From Acanthacorydalis orientalis (taxonomy: Eukaryota; Arthropoda; Insecta; Megaloptera; Corydalidae): 64,000 bases of DNA. The notes under the pieces are model-generated. The model saw only the letters and a program-made list of their open reading frames with translations, did no database searches and was not told where the DNA came from. Position numbers and translations under genes: made by a program. Below, one piece after another: positions 50,532 to 62,810 of this stretch. Location of the stretch: assembly GCA_034766995.1 (NCBI GenBank), contig CM068313.1, positions 29,573,325 to 29,637,324 of the forward strand, in the 5' to 3' direction. The number at the start of each line of letters is the position of its first letter. The stretch's first letter is position 1.

Positions 50532-50703
50532 GGATTTTGCGGATATGCGGATATGGCGGATATTGCGGATACGGCGGATATCGTATCCGCGGCGGATATC
50601 ATATCCGCGGCGGGTATCATATCCGCGGCGGGTATCATATCCGCGGCGGATATCATATCCGCCATATCCGCGTATCCGCCATATCCGCATATCCGCAAAA
50701 TCC
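50532..50703. repeat. Palindromic core A5 (5 units)
   Basis: 172 bp, same unit order as A1. Confidence 0.95.
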
Positions 50704-51033
50704 AAAAAAATGCGATTTTTGGGGGTTTTTTGTTATTTTTTGTTATTTATTATTATCTTATGATATAGAACATTAAAATACGCATCGAACAGTATGAAAT
50801 TTTTGTAATTTTTTTTACATTTTGGATATTTTAAGCAAGAAAAACGTTTATTTTTGCGTATCCGCCATATCCGCATATCCGCAAAATCCAAAGAAATGCG
50901 ATTTTGGGGGGTTTTTGAGTTATTTTTGGTATTTATTATTATCTTATGATATAGAACATGAGAATACGCATCGAACAGTATGAAATTTTTGTCATTTTTT
51001 TTACATTTTGGCTATTTTAAGCAAGAAAAACGT
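50704..51033 (-). repeat. Inverted 186-bp monomers after core A5 (~1.8)
   Basis: The 165-like hybrid form comes first, then a standard inverted copy. Confidence 0.93.
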
Positions 51034-52264
51034 TTTTTTTTTGCGGATATTTTGCGGATATTTCGCGGTTTTTGTAACTTTTTCGGTATCCATTATGAAC
51101 CGATGTTATTTTTGTCTCATTTATGATATAGAACATTAAAATAGGCATCGGATAGTATGAAATAGTTGCCACTTTTTTAACATTTTGGATATTTTAGGCA
51201 TGAAAAACCTTTAATTTCGCGAATTTTTCGCGGTTTTTGTGACTTTTTTGGTATCTATTATGAACCGATGTTAATTTTGACTCATGTATGATATAGTATA
51301 TTAAAATACGCATCGGATAGTATGAAATAGTTGCCATTTTTATAGCATTTTGGATCTTTTAGCCATGAAAAACCTTTATTTTTGTTAATTTTTCGCGGTT
51401 TTTGTGACTTTTTCGGTATCTATTATAAACCGATGTCAATTTTGACTCAAGTATGAAATAGAACATTAAATAACGCATAGAACAGTATGAAATAGTTGCT
51501 AGTTTTATAACATTTTGGGTATTTTATGAAGGAAAGACTGTAATTTTTGCTGATTTTTTGCGGTTTTTATGATATTTCCGACATTTATTACGGACAGATA
51601 TTAATTTAGTCTAGAAATATACATAAAGAATTAAAAGACGAATCGACCAGTATTAATTAGTTGCCAAATTATCCTACATATCCACAAAATAAGCAATATC
51701 CGTAATATCCACCATATACGAAATATCCACATTATCCGCAATATCAAAAAAATGTGATTTTTTGCAGTTTATTTGATATTTCCTTCATATTTTATGGACT
51801 GATATTAATTTTAAATAAGATATGATATAGAACAATTATATACGCATCGACCGGTATGAAATAGTTGCCATTTTTAAAACAATTTGGATATTTTATATAT
51901 TGCGGATATGGCGGATATTGAGGATATGGCGGATATGGTTTATTTTGTTGATATGTAGGATATTTTGGTAACTAGTTAATACTGGTCGATTCGTCTTTTA
52001 ATGCTTTATGTATATTTCTAGACAAAATTAACATCGGTCCATAATAAATGTCGGAAATATAGAAAAAACCGCAAAATATCTACAAAAATTTCCGTTATTC
52101 CTTCATAAAAAAAGCAAAATGTTATAAAACCAGCAACTATTTCATACAGTTCGATGCGTGTTCTCATGTTCTATATCGTAAAAGAGACAAAATTAACATA
52201 GATTCATAATTGATACCGAAAAAGTGACAAAAACCGCGAAATATCCGCAAAACATCCGCAAAAA
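51034..52264. repeat. Spacer S5
   Basis: Shares two linked changes only with S6: AATATAGAAAAAACCGC and ATATCTACAAAAATTTCC (near 52058 and 52078), where the other spacers have AATATCAAAAAAACCGC and ATATCTGC. Confidence 0.93.
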
Positions 52265-54829
52265 TAAACGTTTTACTTGCTTAAAATATCCAAAATGTAA
52301 AAAAAATGACAAAAATTTCATACTGTTCGATGCGTATTCTCATGTTCTATATCATAAGATAATAATAAATACCAAAAATAACTCAAAAACCCCCCAAAAT
52401 CGCATTTCTTTGGATTTTGCGGATATGCGGATATGGCGGATACGCAAAAATAAACGTTTTTCTTGCTTAAAATAGCCAAAATGTAAAAAAAATGACAAAA
52501 ATTTCATACTGTTCGATGCGTATTCTCATGTTCTATATCATAAGATAATAATAAATACCAAAAATAACTCAAAAACCCCCCAAAATCGCATTTCTTTGGA
52601 TTTTGCGGATATGCGGATATGGCGGATACGCAAAAATAAACGTTTTTCTTGCTTAAAATAGCCAAAATGTAAAAAAAATGACAAAAATTTCATACTGTTC
52701 GATGCGTATTCTCATGTTCTATATCATAAGATAATAATAAATACCAAAAATAACTCAAAAACCCCCCAAAATCGCATTTCTTTGGATTTTGCGGATATGC
52801 GGATATGGCGGATACGCAAAAATAAACGTTTTTCTTGCTTAAAATAGCCAAAATGTAAAAAAAATGACAAAAATTTCATACTGTTCGATGCGTATTCTCA
52901 TGTTCTATATCATAAGATAATAATAAATACCAAAAATAACTCAAAAACCCCCCAAAATCGCATTTCTTTGGATTTTGCGGATATGCGGATATGGCGGATA
53001 CGCAAAAATAAACGTTTTTCTTGCTTAAAATAGCCAAAATGTAAAAAGAATGACAAAAATTTCATACTGTTCGATGCGTATTCTCATGTTCTATATCATA
53101 AGATAATAATAAATACCAAAAATAACTCAAAAACCCCCCAAAATCGCATTTCTTTGGATTTTGCGGATATGCGGATATGGCGGATACGCAAAAATAAACG
53201 TTTTTCTTGCTTAAAATAGCCAAAATGTAAAAAAAATGACAAAAATTTCATACTGTTCGATGCGTATTCTCATGTTCTATATCATAAGATAATAATAAAT
53301 ACCAAAAATAACTCAAAAACCCCCCAAAATCGCATTTCTTTGGATTTTGCGGATATGCGGATATGGCGGATACGCAAAAATAAACGTTTTTCTTGCTTAA
53401 AATAGCCAAAATGTAAAAAAAATGACAAAAATTTCATACTGTTCGATGCGTATTCTCATGTTCTATATCATAAGATAATAATAAATACCAAAAATAACTC
53501 AAAAACCCCCCAAAATCGCATTTCTTTGGATTTTGCGGATATGCGGATATGGCGGATACGCAAAAATAAACGTTTTTCTTGCTTAAAATAGCCAAAATGT
53601 AAAAAAAATGACAAAAATTTCATACTGTTCGATGCGTATTCTCATGTTCTATATCATAAGATAATAATAAATACCAAAAATAACTCAAAAACCCCCCAAA
53701 ATCGCATTTCTTTGGATTTTGCGGATATGCGGATATGGCGGATACGCAAAAATAAACGTTTTTCTTGCTTAAAATAGCCAAAATGTAAAAAAAATGACAA
53801 AAATTTCATACTGTTCGATGCGTATTCTCATGTTCTATATCATAAGATAATAATAAATACCAAAAATAACTCAAAAACCCCCCAAAATCGCATTTCTTTG
53901 GATTTTGCGGATATGCGGATATGGCGGATACGCAAAAATAAACGTTTTTCTTGCTTAAAATAGCCAAAATGTAAAAAAAATGACAAAAATTTCATACTGT
54001 TCGATGCGTATTCTCATGTTCTATATCATAAGATAATAATAAATACCAAAAATAACTCAAAAACCCCCCAAAATCGCATTTCTTTGGATTTTGCGGATAT
54101 GCGGATATGGCGGATACGCAAAAATAAACGTTTTTCTTGCTTAAAATAGCCAAAATGTAAAAAAAATGACAAAAATTTCATACTGTTCGATGCGTATTCT
54201 CATGTTCTATATCATAAGATAATAATAAATACCAAAAATAACTCAAAAACCCCCCAAAATCGCATTTCTTTCGATTTTGCGGATATGCGGATATGGCGGA
54301 TACGGAAAAATAAACGTTTTTCTTGCTTAAAATAGCCAAAATGTAAAAAAAATGACAAAAATTTCATACTGTTCGATGCGTATTCTCATGTTCTATATCA
54401 TAAGATAATAATAAATACCAAAAATAACTCAAAAACCCCCTAAAATCGCATTTCTTTGGATTTTGCGGATATGCGGATATGGCGGATACGCAAAAATAAA
54501 CGTTTTTCTTGCTTAAAATAGCCAAAATGTAAAAAAAATGACAAAAATTTCATACTGTTCGATGCGTATTCTCATGTTCTATATCATAAGATAATAATAA
54601 ATACCAAAAATAACTCAAAAACCCCCCAAAATCGCATTTCTTTGGATTTTGCGGATATGCGGATATGGCGGATACGCAAAAATAAACGTTTTTCTTGCTT
54701 AAAATAGCCAAAATGTAAAAAAAATGACAAAAATTTCATACTGTTCGATGCGTATTCTCATGTTCTATATCATAAGATAATAATAAATACCAAAAATAAC
54801 TCAAAAACCCCCAAAAATCGCATTTTTTT
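52265..54829 (+). repeat. 186-bp direct block 5 (~13.8 monomers)
   Basis: The longest block after a spacer (2565 bp). Three monomers before the core it carries CTTTCGATTTTGCGG with GATACGGAAAAAT (near 54270-54308), followed by a CCCCCTAAAATCG variant (near 54435). The same trio sits at the same distance before core A8. Confidence 0.96.
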
Positions 54830-55001
54830 GGATTTTGCGGATATGCGGATATGGCGGATATTGCGGATACGGCGGATATCGTATCCGCGGCGGATATCAT
54901 ATCCGCGGCGGGTATCATATCCGCGGCGGGTATCATATCCGCGGCGGATATCATATCCGCCATATCCGCGTATCCGCCATATCCGCATATCCGCAAAATC
55001 C
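54830..55001. repeat. Palindromic core A6 (5 units)
   Basis: 172 bp, same unit order as A1. Confidence 0.95.
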
Positions 55002-55330
55002 AAAAAAATGCGATTTTTGGGGGTTTTTTGTTATTTTTTGTTATTTATTATTATCTTATGATATAGAACATTAAAATACGCATCGAACAGTATGAAATTT
55101 TTGTAATTTTTTTTACATTTTGGATATTTTAAGCAAGAAAAACGTTTATTTTTGCGTATCCGCCATATCCGCATATCCGCAAAATCCAAAGAAATGCGAT
55201 TTTGGGGGGTTTTTGAGTTATTTTTGGTATTTATTATTATCTTATGATATAGAACATGAGAATACGCATCGAACAGTATGAAATTTTTGTCATTTTTTTT
55301 ACATTTTGGCTATTTTAAGCAAAAAAACCT
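55002..55330 (-). repeat. Inverted 186-bp monomers after core A6 (~1.8)
   Basis: Hybrid first copy. The junction to the spacer is altered (AGCAAAAAAACCTTTTTT instead of AGCAAGAAAAACGTTTTT). Confidence 0.92.
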
Positions 55331-56561
55331 TTTTTTTTTGCGGATATTTTGCGGATATTTCGCGGTTTTTGTAACTTTTTCGGTATCCATTATGAACCGA
55401 TGTTATTTTTGTCTCATTTATGATATAGAACATTAAAATAGGCATCGGATAGTATGAAATAGTTGCCACTTTTTTAACATTTTGGATATTTTAGGCATGA
55501 AAAACCTTTAATTTCGCGAATTTTTCGCGGTTTTTGTGACTTTTTTGGTATCTATTATGAACCGATGTTAATTTTGACTCATGTATGATATAGTATATTA
55601 AAATACGCATCGGATAGTATGAAATAGTTGCCATTTTTATAGCATTTTGGATCTTTTAGCCATGAAAAACCTTTATTTTTGTTAATTTTTCGCGGTTTTT
55701 GTGACTTTTTCGGTATCTATTATAAACCGATGTCAATTTTGACTCAAGTATGAAATAGAACATTAAATAACGCATAGAACAGTATGAAATAGTTGCTAGT
55801 TTTATAACATTTTGGGTATTTTATGAAGGAAAGACTGTAATTTTTGCTGATTTTTTGCGGTTTTTATGATATTTCCGACATTTATTACGGACAGATATTA
55901 ATTTAGTCTAGAAATATACATAAAGAATTAAAAGACGAATCGACCAGTATTAATTAGTTGCCAAATTATCCTACATATCCACAAAATAAGCAATATCCGT
56001 AATATCCACCATATACGAAATATCCACATTATCCGCAATATCAAAAAAATGTGATTTTTTGCAGTTTATTTGATATTTCCTTCATATTTTATGGACTGAT
56101 ATTAATTTTAAATAAGATATGATATAGAACAATTATATACGCATCGACCGGTATGAAATAGTTGCCATTTTTAAAACAATTTGGATATTTTATATATTGC
56201 GGATATGGCGGATATTGAGGATATGGCGGATATGGTTTATTTTGTTGATATGTAGGATATTTTGGTAACTAGTTAATACTGGTCGATTCGTCTTTTAATG
56301 CTTTATGTATATTTCTAGACAAAATTAACATCGGTCCATAATAAATGTCGGAAATATAGAAAAAACCGCAAAATATCTACAAAAATTTCCGTTATTCCTT
56401 CATAAAAAAAGCAAAATGTTATAAAACCAGCAACTATTTCATACAGTTCGATGCGTGTTCTCATGTTCTATATCGTAAAAGAGACAAAATTAACATAGAT
56501 TCATAATTGATACCGAAAAAGTGACAAAAACCGCGAAATATCCGCAAAACATCCGCAAAAA
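55331..56561. repeat. Spacer S6
   Basis: Carries the same two linked changes as S5 (near 56356 and 56376), so S5 and S6 share a recent common copy. Confidence 0.93.
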
Positions 56562-57824
56562 TAAACGTTTTACTTGCTTAAAATATCCAAAATGTAAAAA
56601 AAATGACAAAAATTTCATACTGTTCGATGCGTATTCTCATGTTCTATATCATAAGATAATAATAAATACCAAAAATAACTCAAAAACCCCCCAAAATCGC
56701 ATTTCTTTGGATTTTGCGGATATGCGGATATGGCGGATACGCAAAAATAAACGTTTTTCTTGCTTAAAATAGCCAAAATGTAAAAAAAATGACAAAAATT
56801 TCATACTGTTCGATGCGTATTCTCATGTTCTATATCATAAGATAATAATAAATACCAAAAATAACTCAAAAACCCCCCAAAATCGCATTTCTTTGGATTT
56901 TGCGGATATGCGGATATGGCGGATACGCAAAAATAAACGTTTTTCTTGCTTAAAATAGCCAAAATGTAAAAAAAATGACAAAAATTTCATACTGTTCGAT
57001 GCGTATTCTCATGTTCTATATCATAAGATAATAATAAATACCAAAAATAACTCAAAAACCCCCCAAAATCGCATTTCTTTGGATTTTGCGGATATGCGGA
57101 TATGGCGGATACGCAAAAATAAACGTTTTTCTTGCTTAAAATAGCCAAAATGTAAAAAAAATGACAAAAATTTCATACTGTTCGATGCGTATTCTCATGT
57201 TCTATATCATAAGATAATAATAAATACCAAAAATAACTCAAAAACCCCCCAAAATCGCATTTTTTTGGATTTTGCGGATATGCGGATATGGCGGATACGC
57301 AAAAATAAACGTTTTTCTTGCTTAAAATAGCCAAAATGTAAAAAAAATGACAAAAATTTCATACTGTTCGATGCGTATTCTCATGTTCTATATCATAAGA
57401 TAATAATAAATACCAAAAATAACTCAAAAACCCCCCAAAATCGCATTTTTTTGGATTTTGCGGATATGCGGATATGGCGGATACGCAAAAATAAACGTTT
57501 TTCTTGCTTAAAATAGCCAAAATGTAAAAAAAATGACAAAAATTTCATACTGTTCGATGCGTATTCTCATGTTCTATATCATAAGATAATAATAAATACC
57601 AAAAATAACTCAAAACCCCCCCAAAATCGCATTTCTTTGGATTTTGCGGATATGCGGATATGGCGGATACGCAAAAATAAACGTTTTTCTTGCTTAAAAT
57701 AGCCAAAATGTAAAAAAAATGACAAAAATTTCATACTGTTCGATGCGTATTCTCATGTTCTATATCATAAGATAATAATAAATACCAAAAATAACTCAAA
57801 AACCCCCCAAAATCGCATTTTTTT
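56562..57824 (+). repeat. 186-bp direct block 6 (~6.8 monomers)
   Basis: 1263 bp. Two internal monomers already carry CGCATTTTTTTGG, elsewhere usually limited to the monomer touching the core. Confidence 0.96.
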
Positions 57825-57960
57825 GGATTTTGCGGATATGCGGATATGGCGGATATTGCGGATACGGCGGATATCATATCCGCGGCGGATATCATATCCG
57901 CGGCGGATATCATATTCGCCATATCCGCGTATCCGCCATATCCGCATATCCGCAAAATCC
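57825..57960. repeat. Palindromic core A7 (3 units)
   Basis: 136 bp, two 18-bp units shorter than the other cores. It lacks both CGGG units and the GTATCC unit, and has one TATTCGCC change (near 57914). It is the most symmetric core of the nine. Confidence 0.95.
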
Positions 57961-58105
57961 AAAAAAATGCGATTTTTGGGGGTTTTTTGTTATTTTTTGT
58001 TATTTATTATTATCTTATGATATAGAACATTAAAATACGCATCGAACAGTATGAAATTTTTGTAATTTTTTTTACATTTTGGATATTTTAAGCAAGAAAA
58101 ACGTT
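57961..58105 (-). repeat. Inverted 186-bp monomer after core A7 (~0.8)
   Basis: Only one inverted copy is present, the hybrid form; the second copy found in all other units is missing (145 against about 330 bp). Confidence 0.93.
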
Positions 58106-59334
58106 TTTTTTTGCGGATATTTTGCGGATATTTCGCGGTTTTTGTAACTTTTTCGGTATCCATTATGAACCGATGTTATTTTTGTCTCATTTATGATATA
58201 GAACATTAAAATAGGCATAGGATAGTATGAAATAGTTGCCACTTTTTTAACATTTTGGATATTTTAGGCATGAAAAACCTTTAATTTCGCGAATTTTTCG
58301 CGGTTTTTGTGACTTTTTTGGTATCTATTATGAACCGATGTTAATTTTGACTCATGTATGATATAGTATATTAAAATACGCATCGGATAGTATGAAATAG
58401 TTGCCATTTTTATAGCATTTTGGATCTTTTAGCCATGAAAAACCTTTATTTTTGTTAATTTTTCGCGGTTTTTGTGACTTTTTCGGTATCTATTATAAAC
58501 CGATGTCAATTTTGACTCAAGTATGAAATAGAACATTAAATAACGCATAGAACAGTATGAAATAGTTGCTAGTTTTATAACATTTTGGGTATTTTATGAA
58601 GGAAAGACTGTAATTTTTGCTGATTTTTTGCGGTTTTTATGATATTTCCGACATTTATTACGGACAGATATTAATTTAGTCTAGAAATATACATAAAGAA
58701 TTAAAAGACGAATCGACCAGTATTAATTAGTTGCCAAATTATCCTACATATCCACAAAATAAGCAATATCCGTAATATCCACCATATACGAAATATCCAC
58801 ATTATCCGCAATATCAAAAAAATGTGATTTTTTGCAGTTTATTTGATATTTCCTTCATATTTTATGGACTGATATTAATTTTAAATAAGATATGATATAG
58901 AACAATTATATACGCATCGACCGGTATGAAATAGTTGCCATTTTTAAAACAATTTGGATATTTTATATATTGCGGATATGGCGGATATTGAGGATATGGC
59001 GGATATGGTTTATTTTGTTGATATGTAGGATATTTTGGTAACTAGTTAATACTGGTCGATTCGTCTTTTAATGCTTTATGTATATTTCTAGACAAAATTA
59101 ACATCGGTCCATAATAAATGTCGGAAATATCAAAAAAACCGCAAAATATCTGCAAAAATTTCCGTTATTCCTTCATAAAAAAAGCAAAATGTTATAAAAC
59201 CAGCAACTATTTCATACAGTTCGATGCGTGTTCTCATGTTCTATATCGTAAAAGAGACAAAATTAACATAGATTCATAATTGATACCGAAAAAGTGACAA
59301 AAACCGCGAAATATCCGCAAAACATCCGCAAAAA
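58106..59334. repeat. Spacer S7
   Basis: Full-length spacer with a private AGGCATAGGATAG change (near 58214). Confidence 0.93.
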
Positions 59335-60225
59335 TAAACGTTTTACTTGCTTAAAATATCCAAAATGTAAAAAAAATGACAAAAATTTCATACTGTTCGA
59401 TGCGTATTCTCATGTTCTATATCATAAGATAATAATAAATACCAAAAATAACTCAAAAACCCCCCAAAATCGCATTTATTTGGATTTTGCGGATATGCGG
59501 ATATGGCGGATACGCAAAAATAAACGTTTTTCTTGCTTAAAATAGCCAAAATGTAAAAAAAATGACAAAAATTTCATACTGTTCGATGCGTATTCTCATG
59601 TTCTATATCATAAGATAATAATAAATACCAAAAATAACTCAAAAACCCCCCAAAATCGCATTTCTTTCGATTTTGCGGATATGCGGATATGGCGGATACG
59701 GAAAAATAAACGTTTTTCTTGCTTAAAATAGCCAAAATGTAAAAAAAATGACAAAAATTTCATACTGTTCGATGCGTATTCTCATGTTCTATATCATAAG
59801 ATAATAATAAATACCAAAAATAACTCAAAAACCCCCTAAAATCGCATTTCTTTGGATTTTGCGGATATGCGGATATGGCGGATACGCAAAAATAAACGTT
59901 TTTCTTGCTTAAAATAGCCAAAATGTAAAAAAAATGACAAAAATTTCATACTGTTCGATGCGTATTCTCATGTTCTATATCATAAGATAATAATAAATAC
60001 CAAAAATAACTCAAAAACCCCCCAAAATCGCATTTCTTTGGATTTTGCGGATATGCGGATATGGCGGATACGCAAAAATAAACGTTTTTCTTGCTTAAAA
60101 TAGCCAAAATGTAAAAAAAATGACAAAAATTTCATACTGTTCGATGCGTATTCTCATGTTCTATATCATAAGATAATAATAAATACCAAAAATAACTCAA
60201 AAACCCCCAAAAATCGCATTTTTTT
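59335..60225 (+). repeat. 186-bp direct block 7 (~4.8 monomers)
   Basis: 891 bp. It contains the CTTTCGATTTTG / GATACGG / CCCCCTAAAATCG trio (near 59667-59835) at the same distance from its core as in block 5. Confidence 0.96.
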
Positions 60226-60415
60226 GGATTTTGCGGATATGCGGATATGGCGGATATTGCGGATACGGCGGATATCGTATCCGCGGCGGATATCGTATCC
60301 GCGGCGGATATCATATCCGCGGCGGGTATCATATCCGCGGCGGGTATCATATCCGCGGCGGATATCATATCCGCCATATCCGCGTATCCGCCATATCCGC
60401 ATATCCGCAAAATCC
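60226..60415. repeat. Palindromic core A8 (6 units)
   Basis: 190 bp, with one extra 18-bp unit: the CGGATATCGTATCCGCGG unit is present twice. Confidence 0.95.
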
Positions 60416-60745
60416 AAAAAAATGCGATTTTTGGGGGTTTTTTGTTATTTTTTGTTATTTATTATTATCTTATGATATAGAACATTAAAATACGCATCGA
60501 ACAGTATGAAATTTTTGTAATTTTTTTTACATTTTGGATATTTTAAGCAAGAAAAACGTTTATTTTTGCGTATCCGCCATATCCGCATATCCGCAAAATC
60601 CAAAGAAATGCGATTTTGGGGGGTTTTTGAGTTATTTTTGGTATTTATTATTATCTTATGATATAGAACATGAGAATACGCATCGAACAGTATGAAATTT
60701 TTGTCATTTTTTTTACATTTTGGCTATTTTAAGCAAGAAAAACGT
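60416..60745 (-). repeat. Inverted 186-bp monomers after core A8 (~1.8)
   Basis: Hybrid first copy, then a standard inverted copy. Confidence 0.93.
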
Positions 60746-61975
60746 TTTTTTTTGCGGATATTTTGCGGATATTTCGCGGTTTTTGTAACTTTTTCGGTAT
60801 CCATTATGAACCGATGTTATTTTTGTCTCATTTATGATATAGAACATTAAAATAGGCATCGGATAGTATGAAATAGTTGCCACTTTTTTAACATTTTGGA
60901 TATTTTAGGCATGAAAAACCTTTAATTTCGCGAATTTTTCGCGGTTTTTGTGACTTTTTTGGTATCTATTATGAACCGATGTTAATTTTGACTCATGTAT
61001 GATATAGTATATTAAAATACGCATCGGATAGTATGAAATAGTTGCCATTTTTATAGCATTTTGGATCTTTTAGCCATGAAAAACCTTTATTTTTGTTAAT
61101 TTTTCGCGGTTTTTGTGACTTTTTCGGTATCTATTATAAACCGATGTCAATTTTGACTCAAGTATGAAATAGAACATTAAATAACGCATAGAACAGTATG
61201 AAATAGTTGCTAGTTTTATAACATTTTGGGTATTTTATGAAGGAAAGACTGTAATTTTTGCTGATTTTTTGCGGTTTTTATGATATTTCCGACATTTATT
61301 ACGGACAGATATTAATTTAGTCTAGAAATATACATAAAGAATTAAAAGACGAATCGACCAGTATTAATTAGTTGCCAAATTATCCTACATATCCACAAAA
61401 TAAGCAATATCCGTAATATCCACCATATACGAAATATCCACATTATCCGCAATATCAAAAAAATGTGATTTTTTGCAGTTTATTTGATATTTCCTTCATA
61501 TTTTATGGACTGATATTAATTTTAAATAAGATATGATATAGAACAATTATATACGCATCGACCGGTATGAAATAGTTGCCATTTTTAAAACAATTTGGAT
61601 ATTTTATATATTGCGGATATGGCGGATATTGAGGATATGGCGGATATGGTTTATTTTGTTGATATGTAGGATATTTTGGTAACTAGTTAATACTGGTCGA
61701 TTCGTCTTTTAATGCTTTATGTATATTTCTAGACAAAATTAACATCGGTCCATAATAAATGTCGGAAATATCAAAAAAACCGCAAAATATCTGCAAAAAT
61801 TTCCGTTATTCCTTCATAAAAAAAGCAAAATGTTATAAAACCAGCAACTATTTCATACAGTTCGATGCGTGTTCTCATGTTCTATATCGTAAAAGAGACA
61901 AAATTAACATAGATTCATAATTGATACCGAAAAAGTGACAAAAACCGCGAAATATCCGCAAAACATCCGCAAAAA
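60746..61975. repeat. Spacer S8
   Basis: Full-length spacer of the S1 form. Confidence 0.93.
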
Positions 61976-62308
61976 TAAACGTTTTACTTGCTTAAAATAT
62001 CCAAAATGTAAAAAAAATGACAAAAATTTCATACTGTTCGATGCGTATTCTCATGTTCTATATCATAAGATAATAATAAATACCAAAAATAACTCAAAAA
62101 CCCCCCAAAATCGCATTTCTTTGGATTTTGCGGATATGCGGATATGGCGGATACGCAAAAATAAACGTTTTTCTTGCTTAAAATAGCCAAAATGTAAAAA
62201 AAATGACAAAAATTTCATACTGTTCGATGCGTATTCTCATGTTCTATATCATAAGATAATAATAAATACCAAAAATAACTCAAAAACCCCCAAAAATCGC
62301 ATTTTTTT
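61976..62308 (+). repeat. 186-bp direct block 8 (~1.8 monomers)
   Basis: The shortest direct block (333 bp). Here the numbers of direct and inverted monomers around the core are equal, so this unit is close to a simple, fully symmetric palindrome. Confidence 0.96.
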
Positions 62309-62480
62309 GGATTTTGCGGATATGCGGATATGGCGGATATTGCGGATACGGCGGATATCGTATCCGCGGCGGATATCATATCCGCGGCGGGTATCATATC
62401 CGCAGCGGGTATCATATCCGCGGCGGATATCATATCCGCCATATCCGCGTATCCGCCATATCCGCATATCCGCAAAATCC
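62309..62480. repeat. Palindromic core A9 (5 units)
   Basis: 172 bp; one central unit junction has CCGCAGCGGG in place of CCGCGGCGGG (near 62404). Confidence 0.95.
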
Positions 62481-62810
62481 AAAAAAATGCGATTTTTGGG
62501 GGTTTTTTGTTATTTTTTGTTATTTATTATTATCTTATGATATAGAACATTAAAATACGCATCGAACAGTATGAAATTTTTGTAATTTTTTTTACATTTT
62601 GGATATTTTAAGCAAGAAAAACGTTTATTTTTGCGTATCCGCCATATCCGCATATCCGCAAAATCCAAAGAAATGCGATTTTGGGGGGTTTTTGAGTTAT
62701 TTTTGGTATTTATTATTATCTTATGATATAGAACATGAGAATACGCATCGAACAGTATGAAATTTTTGTCATTTTTTTTACATTTTGGCTATTTTAAGCA
62801 AGAAAAACGT
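62481..62810 (-). repeat. Inverted 186-bp monomers after core A9 (~1.8)
   Basis: Hybrid first copy, then a standard inverted copy. Confidence 0.93.

Noticed and set aside
39125..62186. An 83-codon frame (MTKTAKYPQN...) found at the right end of eight spacers
   Set aside because: It begins in the spacer edge and reads through two 186-bp monomers to a stop in the monomer. Its recurrence is explained by repeat copying; there is no domain and no signal for translation.
37245..62553. Sets of 65-139-codon frames on both strands around each core (patterns like MRICGYGGY and MDFADMRIW)
   Set aside because: They come in mirror pairs because the DNA is palindromic; the same residues appear from both strands. 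Unit number varies by 18 bp, which keeps the frame by chance of length only.
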